This document shows, one piece after another, positions 8,694 to 17,460 of a DNA stretch of 64,000 bases. The notes under the pieces are model-generated. The model was not told the origin of the DNA. It did not search any database and saw only the letters and a list, made by a program, of their open reading frames with translations. The first letter of the stretch is position 1, and each line of letters starts with the position of its first letter. The DNA lies in assembly GCF_006715045.1 (NCBI RefSeq), contig NZ_VFML01000002.1, positions 930,001-994,000 on the forward strand. Direction: 5' to 3'. The position numbers were made by a program, and so were the translations under genes. This DNA comes from Amycolatopsis cihanbeyliensis (GTDB lineage: Bacteria; Actinomycetota; Actinomycetes; Mycobacteriales; Pseudonocardiaceae).

Positions 8694-11600
8694 CTATGTG
8701 CCCGTGTCCTCCGCGTTCGGCCGGGGTGCCGTATTCCGCAGCCGCGCCGGATTGGCCGAGGTCAGGGCCGCTAGAGGGGCCAACTGCCAGCCCTTTTCGT
8801 ACTCTGTGGCGAAGCCCTCGTCGCCCAGCTCGGCTCGGCCGCGGTCGCTGAGCGCACGGACCTGCGGATCGGTCCGGTCGTGCGCGCCGCGCAAGCGGGC
8901 CGCCGCGCCCAGTAGTGCGGCCATGTCCCGGTAGCGCCCGTACAGCGCGGCGACGCCGGCGACGGTCACCGCCACCGTCGCCAGGATCGGCATGTCGTTG
9001 CTGTCGACCGCTGCCGCGTACGCTCGGTTCAGCGCTTGTTCGGCACCCGGCCCGTCGCCGGCCTCGAGACAGAGCACGCCGCGCACCACGCCGATCAGCG
9101 CCTGCTCGTGGCCCCCTCCGAACAGCGGCTGCGCGGACAGCCCGGTCTCGGCCGACTCGGCCAGCTCGCGGGCGCGGTCCGGGTCGCCGATCCGCACCCA
9201 CAGGCCGGCCTCCAGCGCGTCCAGCAGGATCGCCGTCTCGGGAGAGATCGAGCGCAGCGCGCGTTCCCGGGTGGCTGCGATCATCTCGGCGGCCCGCGCG
9301 GTCTCGCCGAGCCGGACGTACAGCTCGGACCGGCGCAGGTCGATGAAGATCTCGTCGCCCCGGCTGAGCGACCCGAACTCGCGGGCCAGCGCCCTTGCCT
9401 CGCTCAGGTCGGCCAGCGCGCCGTCGAGATCGCCGTCGTACTGCCGCACCTGCGCCCGCAGTGGCAGTACGGCGGCCAGTCCCCAGCGGTCGCCGGTCCC
9501 GGCGAAGAGATCCAGTGCGGCGGCCACGTCACTACGAACCTGGTCGAGGTGGCCCGCGTTCTCGGCGAACTGGGCCCGGTACAGGTGCGCCAGCCCGGCC
9601 AGCCACACGTCCGGCCCTTCGATGACCCGCTGGACGATCTCCGGCGACGCGCCCGACTCGGGCAGGGTGGCCAGCCTGAGCGCGACGAGCGTGTCGCCGA
9701 AGGGCAGCTCCGGCGGGCTCACCAGCCGGCCGGTGAGCGCCCGGAGCTGCTCGCGCCAGTCGGCAGGTGGGACCTCGGTCGCGAACCGGTTGAGCACGAG
9801 CACCTCCTCGGCGGTGTCGCGTTGCCGGCTCGGCCGCGCGCCCGGCACCGAGACCGCTTCGCCGAGCCAGTAGGCCGCGTCGGTGTGCAGGCCGAGCATC
9901 TGCCAGTACCAGGTCAGGTTCACCGCGAGCTCGATGGCGCGGTCGGCGTCGCCGGTGTCGCGGAGGTGGCGAAGGGTGGCCAGCACGTTGTCGTACTCGG
10001 CTCGCAGCACGTGCAGCGCGTGCAGCTGCCGGGGACCGCGCAGCAACGGGTCGTAGTGTGCGACCAGCTCGGCGAAGTAGTCCGCGGCCAGGTCCCGCAC
10101 GCCGGTCGGGGTGCCCCGCGTGGCGAGACTTTCCAGGCCGTACTCGCGGATCGTCTCCAGCATTCGGTAGCGGCCGTCCTCCGGCGCGAGGTGCAGCAGC
10201 GACCGGTCGACCAGGTCGGCAAGCAGCTCCGGGATCTCATCGGGCGAGACCGCAGTACCGGCGCAGATCGCGGTCGCCGAATCCGGGGTGACACCTCCGG
10301 GCAAGATCGAGATCCGTTCCGCGACGGTCCGCGCGTCCGGCTCCAGCAGATCCCAGCTCCATGCGATGACCGCGCGCAGTGTGCGGTGCCGAGGGACGGC
10401 GGTCCGGCTGCCGGTGGTGAGCAGCCGGAACCGGTCGGACAGGCCGGCCGCCAGGCCGGGCAGCGCCATCGTCCGCAGGCGGGCCGCGGCCAGCTCCAGC
10501 GCCAGCGGCAGGCCGTCGAGGCCGCGGACCACCCTCGTGGTGTCGGCGAGGTTCGCCTCGTCCACGTCGAAGCCCGGACGTACGGCCGCCGCCCGCTCGG
10601 CGAACAGCCGCACCGATGCCGTACGCCGGGCCTGCTCGACGTCCCCTTCCGGCTCGGGCAGCGGGAGTGGGTCGAGCGGCACCAGCGCTTCGCCGTCGAT
10701 GGCCAGCGCTTCGCGGCTGGTGGCCACCACCCGCAGCCCGGCACACCGCGACAGCAGAGCCGCTACCAGGTGGGCAACGGCGTCGACAACGTGCTCGCAG
10801 TTGTCCACCAGCAGCAGGCTGTCCCGGCCGCCGAGCCGGTCCGCGAGCACGTCCAGTTCGTCGCCCTCGACCCGCATCCGGGCCTCGAACATCGCGCCGC
10901 CGCGCAACCCGATCCCGGCCAGCACCGCCGCGCCGACCTTGGCCGGCTCGGTGACCGAGGCGAGGTCGATGAGCCAGGCGCCGTCGGGGTACTCGCGGCG
11001 ATGCAGGCGGACAGCCTCGAGCGCGAGCCTGGTCTTGCCTGCGCCGCCCGGGCCGAGCACGGTGACCAGGCGGCCGGTGGTGAGCAGCACGCCGATCCGG
11101 GCGAGGTCGTCGTCCCGCCCGACGAAGCTGGTCAGTGGCGCAGGCAGATTGCTCGGACTCGCGTTGTTGTCGGCCTCCACCTCCTGCACGCTTTCGGCGG
11201 CGGGTTCGGGCCGCTCACCACGCAGCAGGCGCAGGTGGCGCTCCTGCAGGGCGGTGCCCGGGTCGGTGCCGAGGACCTCGGCCAGGGCCTCACGGACCCG
11301 TTCGTAGCAAGCGAGCGCGTCGGCCTGGCGGCCCTGGGCGGCCAGCGCGTCCATGAGCAGCGCGGCCGCCCGCTCGTGCACCGGGTGCTCGGTGAGCAGG
11401 GCGGACAGCCGGGCAGCGGCCGCCTCGGGCCTGCCAAGCGACAGCTCGGCGTCGGCGAGGTCGGCCACTGCCTCGACCGAGAGGTGGGCCAGCCGGGTCG
11501 CGGCGGCCGCCACCACGTCAGCGACCACCACGGGCTCGGCGCCGGGCTGGTCGCCCCACAGGTCCATGGCCGCGCCGAGCGCGCTCGCCGCGGCCACCAC

Positions 11601-11963
11601 GTCGCCGGCCCGTAGGTGCATCCGGCCGGTGGCGGTGAGGTGCTCGAACCGCAGCGCGTCCACGTCGGCCTCCTCGACGCTCAGCCGGTAGCCGCCAGCG
11701 GCCTGCGTGACGGCGCCGGCCGAGCCGAGGGCCCTACGCAGCCGGGAGACGAGGCCCTGCAGTGCGTGGGCGGGATCGGCGGGCGGGGCCTCGGCCCAGA
11801 TCGCGTCGACCAGTACGGCGGGCTCGACCGTGCGCCCACCGGCGAGTGCCAGCCGGGCCGCCAGGGCCTGCAACCGCGCACCGGGAACGGGCAGCTCGGC
11901 GGTGCCGCGGGACGCCTGCAGGGGGCCGAGCAGCGTCACCCGAAGCCGCGTGTTCCCACCCAC
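8694..11963 (-). CDS. AfsR/SARP-type regulator (BTAD + NB-ARC + TPR)
   Basis: Large 1,089-residue transcriptional activator. An OmpR-like winged helix at the N-terminus (~1-90) is followed by the bacterial transcriptional activation domain (~95-245), an NB-ARC ATPase with Walker A GPGGAGKTRL near residue 300, and a long TPR-rich C-terminus. Such proteins activate secondary-metabolism or resistance genes. The GTG at 11961-11963 is chosen because the conserved start (LRVTLLGPLQ) lies just after it; the frame extends to 12146, but that would cross the divergent gene's start. It is divergent from a flavin monooxygenase with 115 bp between starts, a common regulator-target arrangement, so that gene is its likely target. 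Confidence 0.88.
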   Translation of the reverse strand: MGGNTRLRVTLLGPLQASRGTAELPVPGARLQALAARLALAGGRTVEPAVLVDAIWAEAPPADPAHALQGLVSRLRRALGSAGAVTQAAGGYRLSVEEADVDALRFEHLTATGRMHLRAGDVVAAASALGAAMDLWGDQPGAEPVVVADVVAAAATRLAHLSVEAVADLADAELSLGRPEAAAARLSALLTEHPVHERAAALLMDALAAQGRQADALACYERVREALAEVLGTDPGTALQERHLRLLRGERPEPAAESVQEVEADNNASPSNLPAPLTSFVGRDDDLARIGVLLTTGRLVTVLGPGGAGKTRLALEAVRLHRREYPDGAWLIDLASVTEPAKVGAAVLAGIGLRGGAMFEARMRVEGDELDVLADRLGGRDSLLLVDNCEHVVDAVAHLVAALLSRCAGLRVVATSREALAIDGEALVPLDPLPLPEPEGDVEQARRTASVRLFAERAAAVRPGFDVDEANLADTTRVVRGLDGLPLALELAAARLRTMALPGLAAGLSDRFRLLTTGSRTAVPRHRTLRAVIAWSWDLLEPDARTVAERISILPGGVTPDSATAICAGTAVSPDEIPELLADLVDRSLLHLAPEDGRYRMLETIREYGLESLATRGTPTGVRDLAADYFAELVAHYDPLLRGPRQLHALHVLRAEYDNVLATLRHLRDTGDADRAIELAVNLTWYWQMLGLHTDAAYWLGEAVSVPGARPSRQRDTAEEVLVLNRFATEVPPADWREQLRALTGRLVSPPELPFGDTLVALRLATLPESGASPEIVQRVIEGPDVWLAGLAHLYRAQFAENAGHLDQVRSDVAAALDLFAGTGDRWGLAAVLPLRAQVRQYDGDLDGALADLSEARALAREFGSLSRGDEIFIDLRRSELYVRLGETARAAEMIAATRERALRSISPETAILLDALEAGLWVRIGDPDRARELAESAETGLSAQPLFGGGHEQALIGVVRGVLCLEAGDGPGAEQALNRAYAAAVDSNDMPILATVAVTVAGVAALYGRYRDMAALLGAAARLRGAHDRTDPQVRALSDRGRAELGDEGFATEYEKGWQLAPLAALTSANPARLRNTAPRPNAEDTGT

Positions 11964-12078
11964 CCACCGATCTTCGCGCGCCCGCCGACGGCGCCCGGAA
12001 CCGGGTGGGAGCGCCGTGTGCGCCCCATGTGAGTGGCGGCCGTCAGTCTCGGCGTACCTCACAGGAAAGGGATTTGCC

Positions 12079-13572
12079 ATGCATGATGTGATCATCGCGG
12101 GAGGCGGCCCGGTCGGCCTGTTCCTCGCCTGCGAGCTCAGCCTCACCGGCTGCTCGGTGCTGGTGCTCGAACGGGACCCGGAGCCGCATTCCCCGTGGCG
12201 GAACTTCCCGCTCGGGATGCGGGGCCTTTCGGGCGGGTCGGTCGAGGCGTTCTACCGCCGCGACCTGCTGCGCCCGCTGCTGACCGCGTCGGGCGTGGAC
12301 GAAATGCCCGGCGCGGACGAGCAGGCACCCCCACGGTCGGTCGGCCATTTCGCCGGTACGACCCTCGACCCGGCCGAGGTCGACCTCGCGAGCCTGCCTT
12401 ATCGGCTGCCCAGCCCGGCCCTGGACGGCATCATGACCACCCTCGACGCGATGGAAACAGTGCTGGCCGAGCGGGCCGCCAAGCTCGGTGCCGAGATCCG
12501 CCGTGGCGTCGGAGTCTCCGCCGTCACCCAGGCCGACGAGACCGTGATCGTTCGAGCCGGCGAACACGAGTACCCGGCCCGCTGGCTCGTCGGTTGCGAC
12601 GGCGGACGCAGTACGGTGCGCCGGCTCGCGGGCTTCGGCTTCGTCGGCACCGAGCCGCAGCTCACCGGCTATGTCGCGCTGGCGACGCTCGCCGATCCCA
12701 GGAAGCTACGCCCGGGATTCAACCTGACCCCGGCCGGGATGTACCTCACGATTTCCGGACCCGGCCACCTCGGCGTGCTGGACTTCGACGGCGGCGCGTA
12801 CGACCGTTCCCAGCCGCTGACCCGTGAGCACCTCCAGACAGTGCTGCGTCGCGTCTCCGGCAGCGACGTGACGCTCGACGACGTGCACCTCGCCTCCAGC
12901 TTCACCGACCGGGCGATGCAGGCGACCACCTACCGGCGCGGCCGCGTCCTGCTCGCGGGCGACGCCGCGCACATCCACTCGCCGCTGGGCGGGCAGGGGC
13001 TCAACCTCGGCGTCGGCGACGCCATGAACCTGGGCTGGAAGCTCGCGGCGACGGTACACGGGCACGCGCCGGAGGGCCTGCTAGACACCTACACCGCCGA
13101 ACGCCACCCGGTCGGCGCGCGGGTGCTCGACTGGTCGCGCGCCCAGGTGGCGATCATGCGGCCGGACCCGCACTCCCGCGCGATCCAGGCCGTGGTGCGC
13201 GACCTGCTGGCGACCCGCGACGGCACCACGTACGTCTTCGAGCGCACCTCGGGCACGTCGATCCGCTACGAACTCGGCAGCGAGCAGCCGCTGGTCGGCC
13301 ACGACGCGCCGGACTTCCGCCTGGCCGACGGCACCCGCCTCGGCGAGCTGTTGCAGGACGGCCGCGGCGTCGCCCTCGACTTCAGCGCCGAAGGGCGCCT
13401 GCGCGACGTAGCGCTACGCCGCGCCGGCCGGGTCCGGTACGCGGCCGGCCCGGCGCGCGACGACCTCGGCTTCGGCGCCGTGCTCGTCCGGCCGGACGGC
13501 ATCGTCGCCTGGGCCGGCGACCGCGACCCGGACCGTGACTCGTTCGAACGCGCCGTCACCCGCTGGTTCTGA
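12079..13572 (+). CDS. FAD-dependent monooxygenase (aromatic hydroxylase type)
   Basis: Class A flavoprotein hydroxylase of 497 residues, the type that hydroxylates polyketide or other aromatic rings using NAD(P)H and O2. FAD motifs: GGGPVG near residue 8, LVGCDGGRSTVRR (~170), and GDAAHIHSPLGGQGLN (~295); the C-terminal domain ends with RWF as in the Rox-like group. The ATG at 12079 has a perfect AGGAAAGG site. It is divergent from the AfsR regulator and followed 29 bp later by an SGNH hydrolase, so regulator, hydroxylase and esterase form a small functional block. No polyketide synthase is in the window, so the substrate is unknown. Confidence 0.85.
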   Translation: MHDVIIAGGGPVGLFLACELSLTGCSVLVLERDPEPHSPWRNFPLGMRGLSGGSVEAFYRRDLLRPLLTASGVDEMPGADEQAPPRSVGHFAGTTLDPAEVDLASLPYRLPSPALDGIMTTLDAMETVLAERAAKLGAEIRRGVGVSAVTQADETVIVRAGEHEYPARWLVGCDGGRSTVRRLAGFGFVGTEPQLTGYVALATLADPRKLRPGFNLTPAGMYLTISGPGHLGVLDFDGGAYDRSQPLTREHLQTVLRRVSGSDVTLDDVHLASSFTDRAMQATTYRRGRVLLAGDAAHIHSPLGGQGLNLGVGDAMNLGWKLAATVHGHAPEGLLDTYTAERHPVGARVLDWSRAQVAIMRPDPHSRAIQAVVRDLLATRDGTTYVFERTSGTSIRYELGSEQPLVGHDAPDFRLADGTRLGELLQDGRGVALDFSAEGRLRDVALRRAGRVRYAAGPARDDLGFGAVLVRPDGIVAWAGDRDPDRDSFERAVTRWF

Positions 13573-13601
13573 GTCATTTGTCACTTGTGGAGGTAACCAA
13601 C

Positions 13602-14789
13602 GTGGAAAATCACTGGATCGCTACCTGGGGCACGGCACAGCAGCTGGCACCGGCCGCCGAACTCGGCGGCGGGCCGGAGATGCCGGACGAGCCGCTGGAC
13701 CAGGACTCCGATGCCCCGCAGCCCGCGCCTACAGCGGTCAGCGCGCAGACCGTGCGCATGGTGGCGCGTTCCACCGTCGGCGGCACGGCCGTGCGCATCG
13801 CCCTCTCGAACTCCTTCGGGTACGCACCGGTGCGCATCGGCGCCGCCTTTCTCGCCCGGCCCGACGGCCCCGCGCGGCTGACCTTCGGCGGCCGGGACGC
13901 GGTGGTCCTGCCGACCGGCGCGCAGATCCACAGCGACCCGCTGGAGTACGAGGTGCCCGCACAGACGGACCTGGTCGTCTCGCTGTACCTCCCCGACGAG
14001 GACGTCACGCCGACGGTCCACCAGGTCGGACTGCGCACGGCGTGGCTCGCCCCGGGCAACCAGGCCGCCGAGCCGAAGCTGCGGGACGCCACCGAGTTCC
14101 AGTCGTATCTGTGGCTCACCGGCATCGAGGTACTTGCGCCCCCCACAGCCGCCACCGTCATCGCCTTCGGCGACTCCCTCGTGGACGGCATGGAGACCAC
14201 GCCCGGCGCCGACGCGCCCTGGCCTTCGGTGCTGGCCCGCAGGCTCACCGCCCACCCCGGACTCCCACCCCGGGCGGTGATCAACATGGGCATCTCGGGA
14301 AACCGCGTCCTGCGCGAGACCGACGGCATGGGCGCCAGCGCGCTGGCCCGCTTCGACCGCGACGCGCTGGCCCGTCCCGGCGCCCGGTGGATCATCCTGT
14401 TCGAGGGCGGAAACGACATACTCTTCGGCCTGATGCCGGGCGCGCCGGACAGCGAACAAGCCACCGCAACGGACATCATCACCGGCTACCGCATGCTGAT
14501 CGATCGCGCGCACCTGCACGACCTGCGCATCATCGGCTGCACGCTGCCACCGATCGGCGGATCGCCGGTTTTCACACCGGAGTTCGAAGACCTACGCCAG
14601 CAGCTGAACCGCTGGATCCGCGACAGCGGCGAGTTCGACGCGGTGACCGACCTGGACGCGGCCCTACGCGACCCGGCCATGCCGACGAGGATGCCCGCCG
14701 AGCTGGTCTCCGACGACGGCGTCCACCCGAACGACGCCGGCCACGCGGCGATCGCCGAGGTCTTCGACCTGGGCCTGTTCCGGGAGTAG
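13602..14789 (+). CDS. SGNH/GDSL-family esterase
   Basis: Serine esterase/lipase of 395 residues. An N-terminal beta-sandwich-like region (1-180) precedes the SGNH catalytic domain. All four blocks are visible: GDSLVDG (Ser), the Gly of NMGISGNR, GGND (Asn) and the final DGVHPND (Asp/His). There is no signal peptide, so it is probably cytoplasmic. The GTG at 13602 is preferred over a TTG at 13578 because GGAGG lies 8-12 bases before it. It is probably co-transcribed with the monooxygenase. The substrate is unknown; related proteins deacylate sugars or small esters. Confidence 0.85.
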   Translation: MENHWIATWGTAQQLAPAAELGGGPEMPDEPLDQDSDAPQPAPTAVSAQTVRMVARSTVGGTAVRIALSNSFGYAPVRIGAAFLARPDGPARLTFGGRDAVVLPTGAQIHSDPLEYEVPAQTDLVVSLYLPDEDVTPTVHQVGLRTAWLAPGNQAAEPKLRDATEFQSYLWLTGIEVLAPPTAATVIAFGDSLVDGMETTPGADAPWPSVLARRLTAHPGLPPRAVINMGISGNRVLRETDGMGASALARFDRDALARPGARWIILFEGGNDILFGLMPGAPDSEQATATDIITGYRMLIDRAHLHDLRIIGCTLPPIGGSPVFTPEFEDLRQQLNRWIRDSGEFDAVTDLDAALRDPAMPTRMPAELVSDDGVHPNDAGHAAIAEVFDLGLFRE

Positions 14790-14937
14790 GGCGTCTACCG
14801 TCGAATACCGCTTGGTTTGCGTACCGCCGCTCCGCCAGTTATTTGACCATTATTGTAGGTTCCCAATTTTGATTGCGCTTTCTCATCGGTTTTGCGTCTT
14901 TCTTGCGCTTACGCGAGGTCGATGAGAGATGTGACCG

Positions 14938-16218
14938 TTACGCGCCAAAGTGCTGGACGTTGCCGATGTTGTGCCCGCCGCGGCGCATGACGGTCCCGAG
15001 CAGTTCGGTGAGATCGTGCTCAATCTCGGCAAGCAGGCTGTCCCCGAAAACACACAGGGAGTGTTCCCACGGATGGCCGAAGGTGCCCAATCGAAAATCT
15101 GGGGTGATGTAGATGTAGTAGTCACCGTTGGGATAGGCGTCGCCAGGCCAGGGCGGTTGGCCTTGACCGCCGACTCGGGCGGGGTAAAAGCGGCAGCCGG
15201 GATGGTTCCAATCCAGCCAGTAGAGGTCCTCGCCGGGCTCGGTGCACGCGCGAAGACCGCGCTCGACGATACGCCGCAACTGGTCAACGGCTTGTTCACC
15301 GCCATCGAGTAGTACGCCCAGATGCCAGGTGACCGACGCTTGTGGTTCGGCTATGGCGGGCATGGACGGCACCCCGGGGTTGAATCGGAAGTCCGCGTCG
15401 AAACGGTCCCAGACCCGCTTGTACTCCACGTCGCCGATGTGGACGACGGGGCGTTCACGGGCAGGCGGCTCGGGTGGCGAGAGGTGAAAGGAGGTGACAT
15501 CGGTGATCGGCAAAAACCCCGCGCTGGTCAGCAGGGCCGCCAGCGCTCCGTCCGCCTCGGCGAGGACGTAGGTCTTACCAGCCAGGCGGAGGTCAGGGGG
15601 CTGGCGCGCCCAGGCGCACAGAATCGACAGGATTGCAGGCTCAGGTGCGATCATCCCGCCGATCGCGGCAAAGTCGGTGTCCTCGAGGAGTTCCACCCAA
15701 CCGGCGGCGAGGACCCGCCCGTCGCGCATCATGGCGGCGGTGTGCAGGTCCCCAGACGGTTCGGGCCCGTCCGCGACCAGTTCGACGAGCGAAGCACGAT
15801 GCGGACCGGTGGCCCCGACCAGGTCGGGGAGTTGCTTGTGGTTCTCCTTGATCACGACACCCCGCGGCAGCCCGCCCTCCAACGTGACCGCCGCTAGGTC
15901 CGCGATCAAGACCTGGCGGGTCCATCCTGCGGTAAAGCCCGCAGACAGCAACCGATCGCCCAGATCCACCGGGGTGCCATGGGCATACACCTTCCACTCG
16001 GCTGGCTCGCCCCGGTCAGCGAAGGCCCTCGCCTGCCGCCAGACCAACTCATCGAGACCGTCCTCAGGTAGATCGGGGTGCGTCACCGTGCCATGTGTGC
16101 CGAAGTGAGTGCGAGCTACCCGCCCATCCCACTCGACCACACTGCCGGCCGGCGGCTCCTCGCGCACCCGTGCCCGCACCTGCCGATCGAACCGCAGCCG
16201 ACACTCGTCCACGTCCAC
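14938..16218 (-). CDS. Fusion protein: GNAT-like N-terminus with C-terminal DUF2716
   Basis: A 426-residue protein with two parts. Residues ~1-240 resemble a diverged GNAT acyltransferase (MMRDGRVLAAGWVE as strand beta4, a second half with AGKTYVLAEADG), while residues ~260-420 match DUF2716 (YKRVWDRFDADF at its start, then GDYYIYITPDFRLGTFGHPWE). The function of DUF2716 is unknown; it usually occurs alone. The start is a GTG at 16216-16218 that lies inside a 13-bp tandem duplication, with no good ribosome-binding site, so the start is uncertain. It has no obvious operon partner. Confidence 0.68.
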   Translation of the reverse strand: MDVDECRLRFDRQVRARVREEPPAGSVVEWDGRVARTHFGTHGTVTHPDLPEDGLDELVWRQARAFADRGEPAEWKVYAHGTPVDLGDRLLSAGFTAGWTRQVLIADLAAVTLEGGLPRGVVIKENHKQLPDLVGATGPHRASLVELVADGPEPSGDLHTAAMMRDGRVLAAGWVELLEDTDFAAIGGMIAPEPAILSILCAWARQPPDLRLAGKTYVLAEADGALAALLTSAGFLPITDVTSFHLSPPEPPARERPVVHIGDVEYKRVWDRFDADFRFNPGVPSMPAIAEPQASVTWHLGVLLDGGEQAVDQLRRIVERGLRACTEPGEDLYWLDWNHPGCRFYPARVGGQGQPPWPGDAYPNGDYYIYITPDFRLGTFGHPWEHSLCVFGDSLLAEIEHDLTELLGTVMRRGGHNIGNVQHFGA

Positions 16219-16238
16219 AGAAGCCGTCCACAGAAGCC
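16213..16238. repeat. Tandem 13-bp duplication at a translation start
   Basis: GTCCACAGAAGCC occurs twice in direct succession (16213-16225 and 16226-16238), overlapping the start of the GNAT-DUF2716 gene on the minus strand. The 13-bp unit would duplicate the start codon out of frame, which makes the true start uncertain. Confidence 0.8.
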
Positions 16239-16306
16239 ATTGTCACGCCGCGGTTCCGATCCCACAGATTGTCGCTGGCGTCGGGCCGGAAATCCCGCGC
16301 GGCCGG

Positions 16307-16500
16307 CTACTCGTGGACGACGACACCGAGAGCCATGAACCGCGTGTTGCCTGCGCCGAGGTATACCGGCCGGGTCTGTGGTGCGCCTCCATGAACGACG
16401 CCCTCTTCCGACAATGTCCGACCGGTGTCCGGGTCGAGCCACAGCCTCGTCACGGACGACGTCGCGCGTGTCGCATCCTGTGCGCTCCCGCCCCGGTTAT
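16307..16500 (-). other. Unidentified minus-strand coding-like segment
   Basis: A minus-strand frame ending at 16307 encodes a sensible C-terminal sequence (TRLWLDPDTGRTLSEEG, then TRPVYLGAGNTRFMALG) but has no convincing start and runs into the promoter and start of the phosphotransferase gene. It may be the tail of a lost gene or a small gene with an unseen start. I do not recognise the family. Apart from this, nothing else is seen between 16219 and 16514. Confidence 0.25.
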
Positions 16501-16514
16501 CTAGGATCCGCACC

Positions 16515-17435
16515 GTGCCGTTGGACGAGTTGCCGGACTGGTCGCCTGGGTGGTGCCTGGACCACCTGGGGGGCGAACCCGCCGAAGTGCTGTTCCAGAT
16601 ACAGCAGATATCCACGGTGCTCGGCCTCCGGTTGACCGATGGTACGGGCGTCGTGGTCAAGGCGCGCGCCGATGACGGCCGGGCCGTGTCGTGTGTCGCG
16701 GCGCAGGCCCGGTTGGCGGAGCGCGGGTTTCCGTGTGCGCGACCACTCACGCCGGTGACCCGGGTCGGTTCACTGGCCGTGCACGCCGAGGAGTTCCGGC
16801 CGGGCGGCGAGATGTTGCGCGGGGACTCGCCGGACGTGGCCGTGCGCTACGCGGAGGTGTTCGCCCGGCTGATGGCCGAGCTGGCCGTCGTGACCGTCGC
16901 GCCGCCGCTGCCGAATCCGCGCTGGGCACGTTGGGACCACCCGGACCCCGGGGTGTGGCCCGCGATCGAGTTCCTCGATGACCGGGACCAGAGCGCCGTG
17001 CCCGGGTACGTCGTCGACACCGCCGGCCGGGCCCGCGGGCGGATACTGGCCGCCGGCCTGCCGTGCGTGCTGGGCCACGCCGACTTCGAGGCACAGAACC
17101 TCCGGTGGCACAGCCGGGAGGTGTGGGCGGTGCACGACTGGGACAGCCTGGCGTGGCAACCCGAGGCAGCGCTGGTGGGAGCGGCGAGTGGGACGTTCGC
17201 CAGTGCCGGGCCGCCCACGCTGGCGCCGATCGACAGTTCCGAGGCGTTCCTGGTGACCTATCAGGACGTTCGGGGGCGCTTGTTCACGGCCGTGGAACAG
17301 GAGATCGCGTGGGCGGCCAGCCTGTGGCCGGCAGCGCACAACGCCCGATGGGAAGCGCTGCACGGCAGCACCCCGATCTCCGGCGACGCACTCCGGGCAC
17401 AAGCGGCCGAACGCCTCCATCGAGCGAATGCCTAG
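16515..17435 (+). CDS. APH/choline-kinase-family phosphotransferase
   Basis: Protein-kinase-fold small-molecule phosphotransferase of 306 residues. The Brenner motif HxDxxxxN is present as GHADFEAQN, followed by the metal-binding DxD segment HDWDSLAW; an N-lobe Lys candidate is in VVVKARADD. It could phosphorylate aminoglycosides, macrolides, choline or another hydroxylated compound; sequence alone does not decide. The GTG at 16515 is favoured since the conserved frame begins there and AGGAT precedes it; an in-frame ATG at 16425 would add 30 poorly coding residues. Confidence 0.75.
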   Translation: MPLDELPDWSPGWCLDHLGGEPAEVLFQIQQISTVLGLRLTDGTGVVVKARADDGRAVSCVAAQARLAERGFPCARPLTPVTRVGSLAVHAEEFRPGGEMLRGDSPDVAVRYAEVFARLMAELAVVTVAPPLPNPRWARWDHPDPGVWPAIEFLDDRDQSAVPGYVVDTAGRARGRILAAGLPCVLGHADFEAQNLRWHSREVWAVHDWDSLAWQPEAALVGAASGTFASAGPPTLAPIDSSEAFLVTYQDVRGRLFTAVEQEIAWAASLWPAAHNARWEALHGSTPISGDALRAQAAERLHRANA

Positions 17436-17460
17436 CACCGACATGCGAGTCCGGATGGGC

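Noticed and set aside
9036..11615. Very long open frame on the plus strand (about 860 codons) opposite the AfsR gene
   Set aside because: It is a high-GC shadow frame. The minus-strand gene has clear BTAD, NB-ARC and TPR motifs, and the plus frame shows only low-complexity Arg/Gly/Pro-rich sequence.
8694..14789. Polyketide or peptide biosynthetic cluster
   Set aside because: AfsR regulator and hydroxylase are typical, but no synthase, carrier protein, or acyltransferase core gene is present.
16307..16750. Minus-strand gene of 147 codons overlapping the phosphotransferase start
   Set aside because: Only the last third looks coding; the rest is a shadow of the phosphotransferase gene.
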